Under the pieces are notes generated by a model, which saw only the letters and a program-made list of their open reading frames with translations, made no database searches and had not been told where the DNA came from. From Stenotrophomonas chelatiphaga (GTDB taxonomy: Bacteria > Pseudomonadota > Gammaproteobacteria > Xanthomonadales > Xanthomonadaceae), in NCBI RefSeq assembly GCF_001431535.1, contig NZ_LDJK01000007.1, positions 90,288-154,287 of the forward strand: a stretch of DNA of 64,000 nt. Direction: 5' to 3'. Positions within the stretch are counted from its first letter, which is position 1; every line of letters starts with the position of its first letter. Positions 1 to 8,661 of this stretch are shown piece by piece. Position numbers and translations under genes: made by a program.

Positions 1-87
1 GAAAGCCTGGCCGTGCCTGAACTGCGTCAGCAGGCGGAAGATGCGGCACGCCACGCGGTGCGGGAGCTCGAAGCAGCGATGCCGTAA
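1..87 (+). CDS. C-terminal end of an unidentified protein (partial)
   Basis: Frame 1 is open from the window edge to a TAA at 85-87 and gives 28 residues ending in an alanine/glutamate-rich helix (VRELEAAMP). The frame shows normal GC-rich third positions, so it looks like the true end of a gene whose body lies upstream. It stops 9 bases before the uvrD ATG and could be co-transcribed with it. Too little is visible to name a family. Confidence 0.55.
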   Translation, partial: ESLAVPELRQQAEDAARHAVRELEAAMP

Positions 88-96
88 AATGGGGGC

Positions 97-2283
97 ATGG
101 ATGTCTCCCACCTGCTTGATGGCCTGAACCCGGCCCAGCGCGATGCCGTGTCCGCCCCCCCTGGCCACCACCTGGTGCTGGCCGGTGCGGGCTCCGGCAA
201 GACCCGCGTACTGACCCACCGCATCGCCTGGCTGCACGAAGTGTTCGGCGTGCCGACCCATGGCATTTTCGCGGTGACCTTCACCAACAAGGCTGCCGGC
301 GAGATGCGCCATCGCATCGACGCGCAGCTGCCGAATGGCAGCCGCGGCGCCTGGATCGGCACCTTCCATGGGCTGGCCAACCGCCTGCTGCGCCTGCATT
401 GGGCCGAAGCCAAGCTGCCTGATTCGTTCCAGGTGATGGACTCCGATGACCAGCTGCGGCTGGTCAAGCGCGTGGTGCAGGCACTGGAGCTGGACGACGG
501 CAAGTACCCGCCCAAGCAGATCGCCTGGTGGATCAACGAACAGAAGGACGAGGGCCGCCGCCCGCAGCATATCCAGCCCGAACCTAACGACGCCTGGCTG
601 GACACCATGCGCCAGGCTTACACCGAATACCAGGCGCGCTGCGACCGCGCCGGGCTGGTCGACTTCGCCGAACTGCTGCTGCGCGCGCATGAGCTGCTGC
701 GCGACAACCCCGCCTTGCTGGCGCACTACCGCGCGCGCTTCCGCGAGATCCTGGTCGACGAATTCCAGGACACCAACTCCATCCAGTACGCCTTCGTGCG
801 CGTACTGGCCGGCGACAGCGGGCATGTGTTCGTGGTCGGCGACGATGACCAGGCCATCTATGGCTGGCGCGGTGCGAAGGTGGAGAACGTGCAGGGCTTT
901 CTGCGCGATTTCCCCGGCGCGCAGACCATCCGGCTGGAACAGAACTACCGCTCCACCGCCAACATCCTGGGCGCGGCCAACGCGGTCATTTCGCACAATC
1001 CGGACCGCATCGGCAAGGAGCTGTGGACCGACAGCGGCGACGGCGATCCGATCGACCTGTACGCGGCCTACAACGAAATGGACGAGGCACGTTACATCGT
1101 CGAGCGCGCCCGCCAGTGGGTGCGCGATGGCGGCAGCCACGGCGAAGTGGCGGTGCTCTACCGCAGCAACGCGCAGTCGCGCGCGCTGGAAGAAGTGCTG
1201 CTGAGCGAGCAGGTCCCGTATCGGGTGTATGGCGGCATGCGCTTCTTCGAGCGCGCCGAAATCAAGGACGCACTGGCCTACCTGCGGCTGCTGTCCAACC
1301 GCAACGACGACGCGGCCTTCGAGCGCGCGGTCAACACCCCGACCCGTGGCATCGGCGACCGCACCCTGGACGAGGTGCGCCGTGAGGCGCGCGCGCAGGG
1401 CATTTCGCTGTGGGAAGCCACCATGCTGGTCACCCAGGGCAACGCGTTGGCGGCACGCGCGCGCAATGCGCTGGCGGGCTTCCTGGTGCTGGTCAATGAA
1501 CTGCAGGGGCAGACCCTGCACATGACCCTTGCCGAGCGCATCGACCACGTGCTGGCACGTTCGCTGCTGCGCGAACACTGGAGCAAGGAAAGCCGCAACG
1601 CGCTGGACTCCGAATCGCGCACCGACAACCTCGACGAACTGGTGTCGGTGGCCTCGCGCTTCGTGCGCCGGGCCGACGATGTCGAAGAAGTGGAGGACAT
1701 GGACGAGCTGGTCGCCTTCCTCGCCTATGCCGCGCTGGAAGCAGGCGAAGGCCAGGCCCAGGCCAACGAAGACGGCGTGCAGTTGATGACCCTGCATTCG
1801 GCCAAGGGCCTGGAGTTTCCGCTGGTGTTCCTGGCCGGCATGGAAGACGGCCTGTTCCCGAGCGCGCGTTCGCTGGAAGAAAGCGGGCGGCTGGAAGAAG
1901 AGCGCCGGCTGGCCTACGTCGGCATCACCCGCGCGCGGCAGAAGCTGGTGCTGTGCTACGCCGAATCACGGCGCATCCATGGCCAGGACAACTACGGCGT
2001 GCCGTCGCGCTTCCTGCGCGAGATCCCGCGCGAGCTGCTGCATGAAGTACGGCCGAAAGTGCAGGTCTCGCGGCCGGCATCGCTGGGGGCCAGCCGTGGC
2101 GGGCATGCCGCGCTCGAAGCGCCGCCGCTGAAGCTCGGCACGATGGTCACCCATCCCAAGTTCGGCGAAGGCATGGTCACCGACTACGAAGGCAGCGGCG
2201 CGCATGCGCGCGTGCAGGTGGAGTTCGCCGATGCCGGCAGCAAGTGGCTGGTGATGGCCTACGCCAACCTGACCGCGCTGTAG
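97..2283 (+). CDS. uvrD: DNA helicase II, UvrD/Rep superfamily 1
   Basis: An ATP-dependent 3'-5' DNA helicase that acts in nucleotide excision and mismatch repair. All superfamily 1A motifs are present in the 728 residues: the Q-motif region LNPAQRDAV near residue 9, Walker A GAGSGKT at 30-36, Walker B DEFQDT near 221, motif III DDDQAIYGWRG, motif IV QNYRS, motif V TLHSAKGLEF and motif VI YVGITRAR. The C-terminal tail (GTMVTHPKFGEGMV onward) is the Tudor-like fold typical of UvrD/PcrA. The length is normal for UvrD and slightly long for Rep. The ATG at 97 lies just behind the stop of the preceding partial gene. Confidence 0.95.
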   Translation: MDVSHLLDGLNPAQRDAVSAPPGHHLVLAGAGSGKTRVLTHRIAWLHEVFGVPTHGIFAVTFTNKAAGEMRHRIDAQLPNGSRGAWIGTFHGLANRLLRLHWAEAKLPDSFQVMDSDDQLRLVKRVVQALELDDGKYPPKQIAWWINEQKDEGRRPQHIQPEPNDAWLDTMRQAYTEYQARCDRAGLVDFAELLLRAHELLRDNPALLAHYRARFREILVDEFQDTNSIQYAFVRVLAGDSGHVFVVGDDDQAIYGWRGAKVENVQGFLRDFPGAQTIRLEQNYRSTANILGAANAVISHNPDRIGKELWTDSGDGDPIDLYAAYNEMDEARYIVERARQWVRDGGSHGEVAVLYRSNAQSRALEEVLLSEQVPYRVYGGMRFFERAEIKDALAYLRLLSNRNDDAAFERAVNTPTRGIGDRTLDEVRREARAQGISLWEATMLVTQGNALAARARNALAGFLVLVNELQGQTLHMTLAERIDHVLARSLLREHWSKESRNALDSESRTDNLDELVSVASRFVRRADDVEEVEDMDELVAFLAYAALEAGEGQAQANEDGVQLMTLHSAKGLEFPLVFLAGMEDGLFPSARSLEESGRLEEERRLAYVGITRARQKLVLCYAESRRIHGQDNYGVPSRFLREIPRELLHEVRPKVQVSRPASLGASRGGHAALEAPPLKLGTMVTHPKFGEGMVTDYEGSGAHARVQVEFADAGSKWLVMAYANLTAL

Positions 2284-2395
2284 GGTTGGCAGGCCGCGCC
2301 CTGGCGAGGAGCCATCCTGACCAGCGCGGTATTTATGAAAGCCCACGCCTATGGCTGGAGGCAGTATTTCCTTCTTGTTCAATGGAGGAAAGCGC

Positions 2396-5300
2396 ATGCC
2401 CGCTGTTGGCCCCTCGTTGCAGGCAACACCCGAAGGGATCCGCACGCGGCATCGCTCCGATCCCCCGCAGGAACGCGTCGCAGGATCGGCCATCGGCAGT
2501 CTGCTGGTCAGCAACACCGCGCCGTTGCGCATGCGCCACCCGTCTGCACCCTCAGGTGCCCGACGGGTGTCCACGGAGAACTACCCGCCTGTCGCCGGTT
2601 CACCCGACGCGATGCGGCAGACGACCACGCTGCGCGCCCTGCATTGCACGATGGACGGGGTGCGGCGCGCATTGCAGAGCGGAGATACGGAGGCTGGCCG
2701 ACGCGCTGCGGCAGCCCTGCTGGGTAGTGGTGTGCAGCGGCGGCTGGTGCTCGACCTGCAGCTTTCTTCTGCCACGCCCGCATTGAGGCAGGCCGGCGTG
2801 GACGGGAACCTGCACTGGCTGCACGCCGTGACGGGTCTGGTGCGGGAGCAGGCGCTGCCGGCCGCCGAGGTGATCGACTATCTGCTCGTGCCAGGATCGG
2901 ATGGACGCAATGCGCCGTCCACCAGCCGTTATCTGCGTGATCCGGCGCTTGGCCAGGCTTTCGTCACCCTGCTCGACACCCTGCATGAAAACGACAGCAG
3001 CAACGGGGCACTCACCGCCATGCGCGGACGGGCGCGGAGCCATCTGGTGGCAGCGGGACCGGCGGTCGCGGCCCCACCTGCATTGCACGATGTGGTCCAG
3101 CAGGCCTGCGAGGCGACGCAACCCACGCGTCTGGCGGGGCTGGAGTCATCGCTGCTGCGACGAAGCGTAGAGGCGAACATGCCGGCCTTGATCACCGCTT
3201 CCGAAGCCGAAGCCGTGGACCGCATGGTCGTGAAGGAGTTCCAGTCCGGCGGCGCCGATGGCCTTGGCAGCAATCCCGTGTTCCAGTCCACGCCATCACG
3301 GGTGCGCACGCTGGAAGAGCAGATGCAGGATGCCCGCGCCACCTACACGCGGGAAGTCGGCGGCCTGCGAAGGCGCCAGGGCGAGGAGCTGGTGGCCAAC
3401 ATCCAGCAGGAATATGAAGAGGCCGTGCTGGCCGAGGATCCTGCGTTGTCCAACGTCCAGCGCGGTGCGCTGCTACGGCAGCTTTCCGGACACGCCGTGC
3501 AGGGGGTGGATCGTATCGTCCACATTTTTCATCCGGGTCCTGAAGCCGAAGAAGAAGACCCGGCACCGGTGCGGACATGGACCGGTGCCGGCAGCCGCCC
3601 CGCCGCGCTGGTCACCATCGAGGGTGCAGACTGGCGGGTGAAGGAGACCGGGGACACCGGTCTCAGCGCGATGGAGGCCAGCCTGTCGCGGGTGTTCCAG
3701 CTTACCGGCCTGGCGGCGCCGGACGCACGTGTGGTGGATGCCGATCCTTCCCTGCCAGGCGACAGCCAGCGCTTCGCCTCGCGCTACGAACCCAGTTTCA
3801 TGGATCTTGGCCGTTACCTGGATACGCCGGCCGCCGAAGCACTGGCCGCCGCAGGCGATGAAGCCGCCAGGATGGGCTATGCCCAGCTGCGCGGCGACCA
3901 TGCAGCGGCGGTTTCCGACTGCGATGCGATTCTGCAGCGCGCTGGGGTCGATCATTTCTGGCAGCTGCAGGATGCGGGACTGCAGGCCGCGCACGCAGCC
4001 GCCGACCGGCGGCGATTCGATGCGCTGGAGGCGATGAATCGCCTGCTGCCGACCGCACAACGCAGCGACCAGGTCCGGCATTTCATTGCCTCGCGATGGC
4101 TCGGCAACTGGGACCACCTCAACTTCCGGATGGAGAATTTCGGCTACGCCGAGCGCGACGGACAACCCTTGGCGATGACCGTCGATTTCGGCTCGTGCGG
4201 GCCACTTGGATTCGCCACGCTGGACGCGCGCAGGGTGATGCTGCCCAAACGGGCCAGTGCGGACATCGCCCTGCTGCAACGCCCCGCTTCGCTGTTTCCC
4301 ATCCCGGATGCGTTTGTTGAAAATGCCGCGGAATTCGACGCGATGGGCGCAGATCCGGGGCGGCTGCACGACACGCTGGGCTGGCCGTACGGGTTCCAGT
4401 CGGAAAGCGTTGCCGACCTGATGCGCACGCCTGCCGTCCCCGATCCGGCCATTGCCGATGCGATGGCGGAAATGGGGTACCGTCTGGCCCTGATTCCTGC
4501 AGCCACCGTGCATGCGGTGATCGGCGCCGGGTGGCAGGTTCCCGCCGACGCGCCGGAGGGTCGCTGGCCGGACGCCGCAACGATGGCCGGCGTCCTGGTA
4601 CAGCGCCGGCAGGCATTGCTCGCCCAGTACGCACCGGGGCAGATCCGTGACTGGATCAGCACCGACCCCGAGCGCGCCGCCCAGGTGCGGCAGCAGATGC
4701 TGGATGGTATCGGTGCTGCACTGGACGGTGCTGGCGACTCCACGGTCCAGCAGGAACATGCCGCTGCACTGCAGGCCAGGCATCAGATGCTGCTGGACGG
4801 CGATTTCGCCGCCATCGTGGGCGATCCCAATGCACGCGAGCCCAATGCCGTCACGGCACGGATCAGGGCACTGCAACGGCTGCATGACTGCAATCGCAGA
4901 CTGGCCGCCGCGCTGGACACCCATGCCGAGGCGGACATCCGCGCGATCGCGGGAGAGCTGCTGTCCCCATCGGTGTTCGGAGAGCTGCTGACCGACCTGG
5001 AACTGGGTGCGGGCGCGGATGAGCGCAGACGCACCAGCTTCGAAGCGAACCGCGATTGGCTGTTGCTGGTGAAGCGCCTGGTGGACGACGGTTACCTGGC
5101 TGCCGCACAGGTCACGCACTGCCTGTTGCAGACGTTCGAAGGGGCCACCTATCCGCCCAACATCGGCGCGCACGCACATCGAGACCCCGCGCTCGGGATG
5201 GCGTTCATCGAGCTGATGGAGACCCTGATGGCCAGGTCGGTGGACATTACCCCGGCCCTGCTGCGCGAGGGCCTGTTGACGGCAAAGGTGAAGGGTTTCC

Positions 5301-6595
5301 CGAACTATTACGCCGCGTTGGCGGCATCCGGTGCATCGATCGCCTGGGACCAGCGCCTGCAACAGGCCGAGCTGCTGCCAGGCAACGCAGAGTACATCCG
5401 CCTGAGGTCGCTGCGCAGCTGGGCGGTGAAGAAGGTGTCCTACGAGCTGCGGCGCGGTGACGAGCCGCTCCACGTCGATGGACACGCACAACGGCTGGCG
5501 GCGCTGCCGCTGCGCGACCTCATCCAGCACGTGGACGCCGCGTATGGTACCCGCCGCGTGATCGAACTGGAGCTGCCTGAGATACGTGCGAGCCTGCGCA
5601 TGAAGCTGACCAGCCAGGTCGAGGAAGAGGCGCTGACGGAACTTGTCCAGCGCAGCGTGGAAGGCGCCTGGAAAGAAGCCATCGTCAAACATCGGCTTCC
5701 GCGTGACACGCCGGTGCCGCCCAGAATGCTCGAAGAGCTCGAACGCAGCGCACTGGGCACCTATCGTGACCAGATGAAGAAATCACGCATGCCGGAAGCC
5801 GAGGCGCTTATCCGGGCCGGTGAGCAGCACTACACGGACGCGGTGCTGGCGCAGCCGGACATGGCGTTGGCGGAAAGGCGCCAGTTGCTCAAGCAACGTG
5901 CCGAGGAGATCACCTCTGCCATCAGCAGCATGGTCCGCGCTGCCGGCGACAGTGACGAACCGGCGGTGGATGCAAGGGCCATCGGGCAGCGTGCACAGCA
6001 GCAGGGCGCCAGCACGGCCGCCGAGCTGGCCGCGCATGCGACGGCCCAGGCGCAGCAGGATGCGCAGGCACAGGCACAGGCACAGGCGCGTGCCAGGGCC
6101 GAACAGCAGGCACGCAGCAAGGCCGGTGAATCGGCCCAGCGCGCATCCACGAGCGCCGCGGCCAAAGCCAGCCACGCCGCGGCTCTCGCCGCCTCCTCCC
6201 AGGCCCGTGCGCAGGCCCAGGCCGCCGCACGTAGCGAGTCAAAGCGCCGTGCAGATGAAAGAGCAGCCAAGGACGCATCGGCACGTGCCACGCGTGATGC
6301 GATCGTCCACAGCACCCAGTTCAATAATGAGGTGCAGACGCGCCTGGCCATGCTGCGCGCGCCAACCCCGCCCGGTGCGGCGCCCTCGTCCTCCCGGCAG
6401 ACGCAGCGGCAGATAGAGCAGCGTGCGGCCGCGCTCAGGAATGATCGCCGGAATGCACAGCTGTACGCACGCCTGGAGGCGCTCAGGGCGGACGTTCCAG
6501 GCGCAGCGTCGGCCCCTCGCTCCAGCGCCGGCCGTCAACGCACCCGGCAGTACGTGGATCCGAGCAGCGGCGCGTCCGGCAGCACGACCCGATGA
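2396..6595 (+). CDS. Giant effector-like protein: duplicated flanking repeats around a kinase-like centre
   Basis: No named family was recognised. The reading frame opens at 2351, but the ATG at 2396 is preferred because GGAGGAAAG stands just before it; this gives 1399 residues. Architecture seen: a Pro/Arg-rich N-terminus; repeat A, about residues 80-378; a kinase-like centre with Lys416 (WRVKETGD), Glu427, a catalytic-loop-like N-W-D573-H-L-N576 and D597-F-G; a linker; repeat B, about 822-1181; an Ala/Gln/Arg-rich coiled-coil stretch at about 1196-1302; and a basic tail. Repeats A and B share clear blocks: RDPALGQAFVTLLDTL against RDPALGMAFIELMETL, and YEEAVLAEDPALSNVQRGAL against YTDAVLAQPDMALAERRQLL. 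There is no signal peptide or obvious membrane segment. The size, low-complexity ends and kinase-like core suggest a translocated effector or toxin, but that is inference and no secretion signal or cognate apparatus is visible. The gene is isolated, 112 bases after uvrD and convergent with the ThuA gene. Confidence 0.75.
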   Translation: MPAVGPSLQATPEGIRTRHRSDPPQERVAGSAIGSLLVSNTAPLRMRHPSAPSGARRVSTENYPPVAGSPDAMRQTTTLRALHCTMDGVRRALQSGDTEAGRRAAAALLGSGVQRRLVLDLQLSSATPALRQAGVDGNLHWLHAVTGLVREQALPAAEVIDYLLVPGSDGRNAPSTSRYLRDPALGQAFVTLLDTLHENDSSNGALTAMRGRARSHLVAAGPAVAAPPALHDVVQQACEATQPTRLAGLESSLLRRSVEANMPALITASEAEAVDRMVVKEFQSGGADGLGSNPVFQSTPSRVRTLEEQMQDARATYTREVGGLRRRQGEELVANIQQEYEEAVLAEDPALSNVQRGALLRQLSGHAVQGVDRIVHIFHPGPEAEEEDPAPVRTWTGAGSRPAALVTIEGADWRVKETGDTGLSAMEASLSRVFQLTGLAAPDARVVDADPSLPGDSQRFASRYEPSFMDLGRYLDTPAAEALAAAGDEAARMGYAQLRGDHAAAVSDCDAILQRAGVDHFWQLQDAGLQAAHAAADRRRFDALEAMNRLLPTAQRSDQVRHFIASRWLGNWDHLNFRMENFGYAERDGQPLAMTVDFGSCGPLGFATLDARRVMLPKRASADIALLQRPASLFPIPDAFVENAAEFDAMGADPGRLHDTLGWPYGFQSESVADLMRTPAVPDPAIADAMAEMGYRLALIPAATVHAVIGAGWQVPADAPEGRWPDAATMAGVLVQRRQALLAQYAPGQIRDWISTDPERAAQVRQQMLDGIGAALDGAGDSTVQQEHAAALQARHQMLLDGDFAAIVGDPNAREPNAVTARIRALQRLHDCNRRLAAALDTHAEADIRAIAGELLSPSVFGELLTDLELGAGADERRRTSFEANRDWLLLVKRLVDDGYLAAAQVTHCLLQTFEGATYPPNIGAHAHRDPALGMAFIELMETLMARSVDITPALLREGLLTAKVKGFPNYYAALAASGASIAWDQRLQQAELLPGNAEYIRLRSLRSWAVKKVSYELRRGDEPLHVDGHAQRLAALPLRDLIQHVDAAYGTRRVIELELPEIRASLRMKLTSQVEEEALTELVQRSVEGAWKEAIVKHRLPRDTPVPPRMLEELERSALGTYRDQMKKSRMPEAEALIRAGEQHYTDAVLAQPDMALAERRQLLKQRAEEITSAISSMVRAAGDSDEPAVDARAIGQRAQQQGASTAAELAAHATAQAQQDAQAQAQAQARARAEQQARSKAGESAQRASTSAAAKASHAAALAASSQARAQAQAAARSESKRRADERAAKDASARATRDAIVHSTQFNNEVQTRLAMLRAPTPPGAAPSSSRQTQRQIEQRAAALRNDRRNAQLYARLEALRADVPGAASAPRSSAGRQRTRQYVDPSSGASGSTTR

Positions 6596-6609
6596 TCCGC
6601 AGGTCGTGC
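6582..6609. terminator. Inverted repeat between convergent genes
   Basis: GCACGACC (6582-6589) and GGTCGTGC (6602-6609) form an 8-bp perfect stem with a 12-base loop. It overlaps the stop of the large plus-strand gene and lies just before the stop of the minus-strand ThuA gene. There is no T-run, so a bidirectional terminator role is only a suggestion. Confidence 0.35.
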
Positions 6610-6610
6610 G

Positions 6611-7324
6611 TCAGCAGTGCGGGCTTGTGCCCACCGCATAGGCCAACCCACGCCGCAGCAGCGCGCGCACATGGGGATCGGCATAGACCGCCGCATCGTG
6701 GCCGAAACCGGTGTACCAGCTGCGTCCGCGGCCCATCGGCCGGCACCAGGTGATGGGATGGTCAGCGCCCATGGTGCCGCCCGGGTAGCTGGCCTCATCC
6801 ACCGTCGCCAGCACCTGCACCCAGGGTCGCGGGTTGCGCCGGTAGTTGTAGATCTCGTCGGTGATCGACCATTGGCGGCCTTCGTGGCCGCCGCCGTGCA
6901 GGGTTACCTTGGCGGTCTGCAGGCCCGGTGGATGCTTGTGGAACCAGGCGCCGACCAGCTCGCCGTAGAATGGCCAGTCGTACTCGGTATCGGCCGCCGC
7001 ATGCAGGCCGAGGTACCCGCCGCCGCCTTCGATGTAATCCTTGAAGGCCGCCTGCTGGGCCTCATCCAGCACATCGCCGGTGGTATTGGCGAACACCACG
7101 GCGCGGTACGCGGACAGTCCCTCGCCGGTGAAGACCGCGCTGTCTTCGCCGTGCACCACCCGCAGGCCCTGTTCGGACGCCAGGGACCGCAGCGTATCCA
7201 CGGCCACCGGAATCGAGTCGTGGCGGAATTTGGACGTGCGGGTGAAGACCAGGATCGCGTCGTCGGCAACGGCCGGCCAGGGCAGCAGGAACAGGGCCAT
7301 GCAACAGCAGAGGAGGGTACGCAT
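6611..7324 (-). CDS. Secreted ThuA-domain protein
   Basis: A 237-residue protein of the ThuA (trehalose utilisation) glutamine-amidotransferase-like fold. The open frame extends upstream to 7372, but the ATG at 7324 starts a clean signal peptide (MRTLLCCC, a hydrophobic core, then PAVADD), so export to the periplasm is likely. Diagnostic ThuA segments follow: ILVFTRTSKFRHDSIP, a central YIEGGGGYLGLHAAADTEYDWPFYGELVGA, DEIYNY, and a C-terminal MGRGRSWYTGFGHD. ThuA-like domains occur in carbohydrate-linked secreted proteins; the substrate here cannot be deduced. It is monocistronic and convergent with the giant gene. Confidence 0.85.
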   Translation of the reverse strand: MRTLLCCCMALFLLPWPAVADDAILVFTRTSKFRHDSIPVAVDTLRSLASEQGLRVVHGEDSAVFTGEGLSAYRAVVFANTTGDVLDEAQQAAFKDYIEGGGGYLGLHAAADTEYDWPFYGELVGAWFHKHPPGLQTAKVTLHGGGHEGRQWSITDEIYNYRRNPRPWVQVLATVDEASYPGGTMGADHPITWCRPMGRGRSWYTGFGHDAAVYADPHVRALLRRGLAYAVGTSPHC

Positions 7325-7453
7325 GCGGCGGATTCTGCCACGCACCGCGCGTCGGGCCATGCTGCACTGCATTGATCCTGCTCAAGGCATGGCCTGCACG
7401 GCGGGTGTGTAATGCTCGCGTTCCAACACGGCAGACCACCGAGGAGCCCGGCC

Positions 7454-7900
7454 ATGTACAAGCGCATCCTGATTGCCACCGACGGATCGGAACTGGCGGA
7501 AAAAGGCCTGATGAAGGGCCTGGAGCTGGCCAAGGACCTGGACGCGGAGGTCGATATCGTGACCGTATCCGAGCCTTGGGCCGTCGGCATGTACGACGCC
7601 ATGGGCTGGAGCGTGGGCTACATGAACAGCCCGGAATACAAGGCCGACCGCGAAGAGACGGCGCAGAAGATCCTGCAGCCCGCACTGGCCACGGCGCAGG
7701 CGCAGGCCGTGCGGGCCAATGGCGTGCACGTGCTGGACCGCTATGCCGCCGACGGCGTGATCGACGTGGCCGGCGAGCGCAGCTCGGACCTGATCGTGAT
7801 GACCTCGCATGGCCGGCGCGGGATGACCCGCGTGCTGCTCGGCAGCCAGACCGCCGAAGTCCTGGCACGCAGCAGCATCCCGGTGCTGGTCATCCGCTGA
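7454..7900 (+). CDS. Universal stress protein, UspA family
   Basis: A 148-residue single-domain UspA protein. The start at 7454 (MYKRILIATDGSELA) has GAGGAG just upstream; the in-frame start at 7412 gives an atypical basic extension and was rejected. The C-terminal SHGRRGMTRVLLGSQTAEVL is the ATP-binding G-x2-G-x9-G-S motif of the nucleotide-binding Usp subclass. It is cytoplasmic and usually induced in stationary phase, oxygen limitation or nutrient stress. It is divergent from the ThuA gene, and a GC hairpin follows the stop. Confidence 0.93.
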   Translation: MYKRILIATDGSELAEKGLMKGLELAKDLDAEVDIVTVSEPWAVGMYDAMGWSVGYMNSPEYKADREETAQKILQPALATAQAQAVRANGVHVLDRYAADGVIDVAGERSSDLIVMTSHGRRGMTRVLLGSQTAEVLARSSIPVLVIR

Positions 7901-7905
7901 CGCCG

Positions 7906-7921
7906 GCCGACCGGGGTCGGC
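7906..7921. terminator. Hairpin after the universal stress gene
   Basis: GCCGACC (7906-7912) pairs perfectly with GGTCGGC (7915-7921) over a GG loop, 6 bases after the stop. No T-run follows directly. A second, weaker GC hairpin followed by TTTTTCTT ends near 7994. Both lie between convergent genes. Confidence 0.4.
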
Positions 7922-8018
7922 GCCAGCGGGCACAGCGTTCCCTGGGGAGGGGACCCGGCGTCGGTCGCAGGAAGCGGCCGGCGCCGTTTTTCTTCCGGCC
8001 CCAGCCCCCGCGCCACGT

Positions 8019-8261
8019 TCAGTCGCGCAGCTTCAGGGTCTGCGATTCGTCGAGGCTGCCATCGGCCAGCAGCACCACGTAGCGCTCGCCGCTGCGGTCG
8101 AACAGCACCGGGATCGGATCGCGGAACAGCGGCCGCCGCACGAAGCGCAGCTGCCAGCCGAAATGTTCCAGGGTCTGCACGGCGGACAGCTGTTCGGCGG
8201 TCAGCCCCTGGCGAAGGGCGGCCTGGTCGATCGGCAGGTTGCGGCGTTCTACGTTGCTCAT
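8019..8261 (-). CDS. Small conserved-looking protein of unknown function (80 aa)
   Basis: The start at 8261 (MSNVERRNLPIDQAALRQGL) was chosen because the longer frame to 8342 runs into the upstream lipoprotein gene. There is no signal peptide or membrane segment. The middle (LEHFGWQLRFVRRPLFRDP) and the end (YVVLLADGSLDESQTLKLRD) look like a small beta-rich soluble domain. It sits 16 bases downstream of the DUF2782 lipoprotein gene on the same strand and is probably co-transcribed with it. Its place beside polA suggests a core-genome gene rather than an acquired one. The function is unknown. Confidence 0.7.
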   Translation of the reverse strand: MSNVERRNLPIDQAALRQGLTAEQLSAVQTLEHFGWQLRFVRRPLFRDPIPVLFDRSGERYVVLLADGSLDESQTLKLRD

Positions 8262-8277
8262 TTCGAAAGAACGTGCA

Positions 8278-8574
8278 TCACCAGCTGTAGAGCTTCCAGT
8301 ACACCGGTGACACGCCATCCTTGGAATTGTCCATGCGGCCATCGCCGTTCTGGTCGTAGATGAAATAGGGGGAACCGCGCAGCGGGGTCACCTTGACCAT
8401 GCGCAGCTGGCCCGCCACCCGGTACTCCTCCAGCACGTCGCCGTTGTCCAGCGTGCGCTTGGCGATGTCGGCACCGGCCACGTCGACCGGCGGTGCACCG
8501 GCGCCACCGGAGGTCGCGCAGCCGGCCAGCAGCAGGGCCAGCAGCAGCGGTGCGGCGAGCATCATGGGTTTCAT
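8278..8574 (-). CDS. DUF2782-family lipoprotein
   Basis: 98 residues with a lipoprotein signal peptide ending in the lipobox LLAGC, so it is probably anchored in the envelope. The mature part carries the DUF2782 pattern: VLEEYRVAGQLRMVKVTP, then SPYFIYDQNGDGRMD and a terminal WKLYSW. DUF2782 genes are commonly found beside polA in gammaproteobacteria, and here the gene is divergent from polA with 87 bases between starts. The role is unknown. Confidence 0.85.
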   Translation of the reverse strand: MKPMMLAAPLLLALLLAGCATSGGAGAPPVDVAGADIAKRTLDNGDVLEEYRVAGQLRMVKVTPLRGSPYFIYDQNGDGRMDNSKDGVSPVYWKLYSW

Positions 8575-8661
8575 GGGCAGGAGTCCTTGGCCGGGTGTGC
8601 AGGGGATTATGCCCCAGCCGGCGTGACCGACGCGCAGGCGCGGGGCGCGTAGAATCGTCGC

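Noticed and set aside
2284..2395. Plant-inducible-promoter (PIP) box before the giant effector-like gene
   Set aside because: No TTCGC-N15-TTCGC pair is present in the 112-base gap.
3473..5692. Long open frame (739 aa) on the minus strand under the giant gene
   Set aside because: It is antisense to a frame with internal duplication and a good ribosome binding site; its translation is His/Gln/Arg-rich noise typical of GC-rich shadows.
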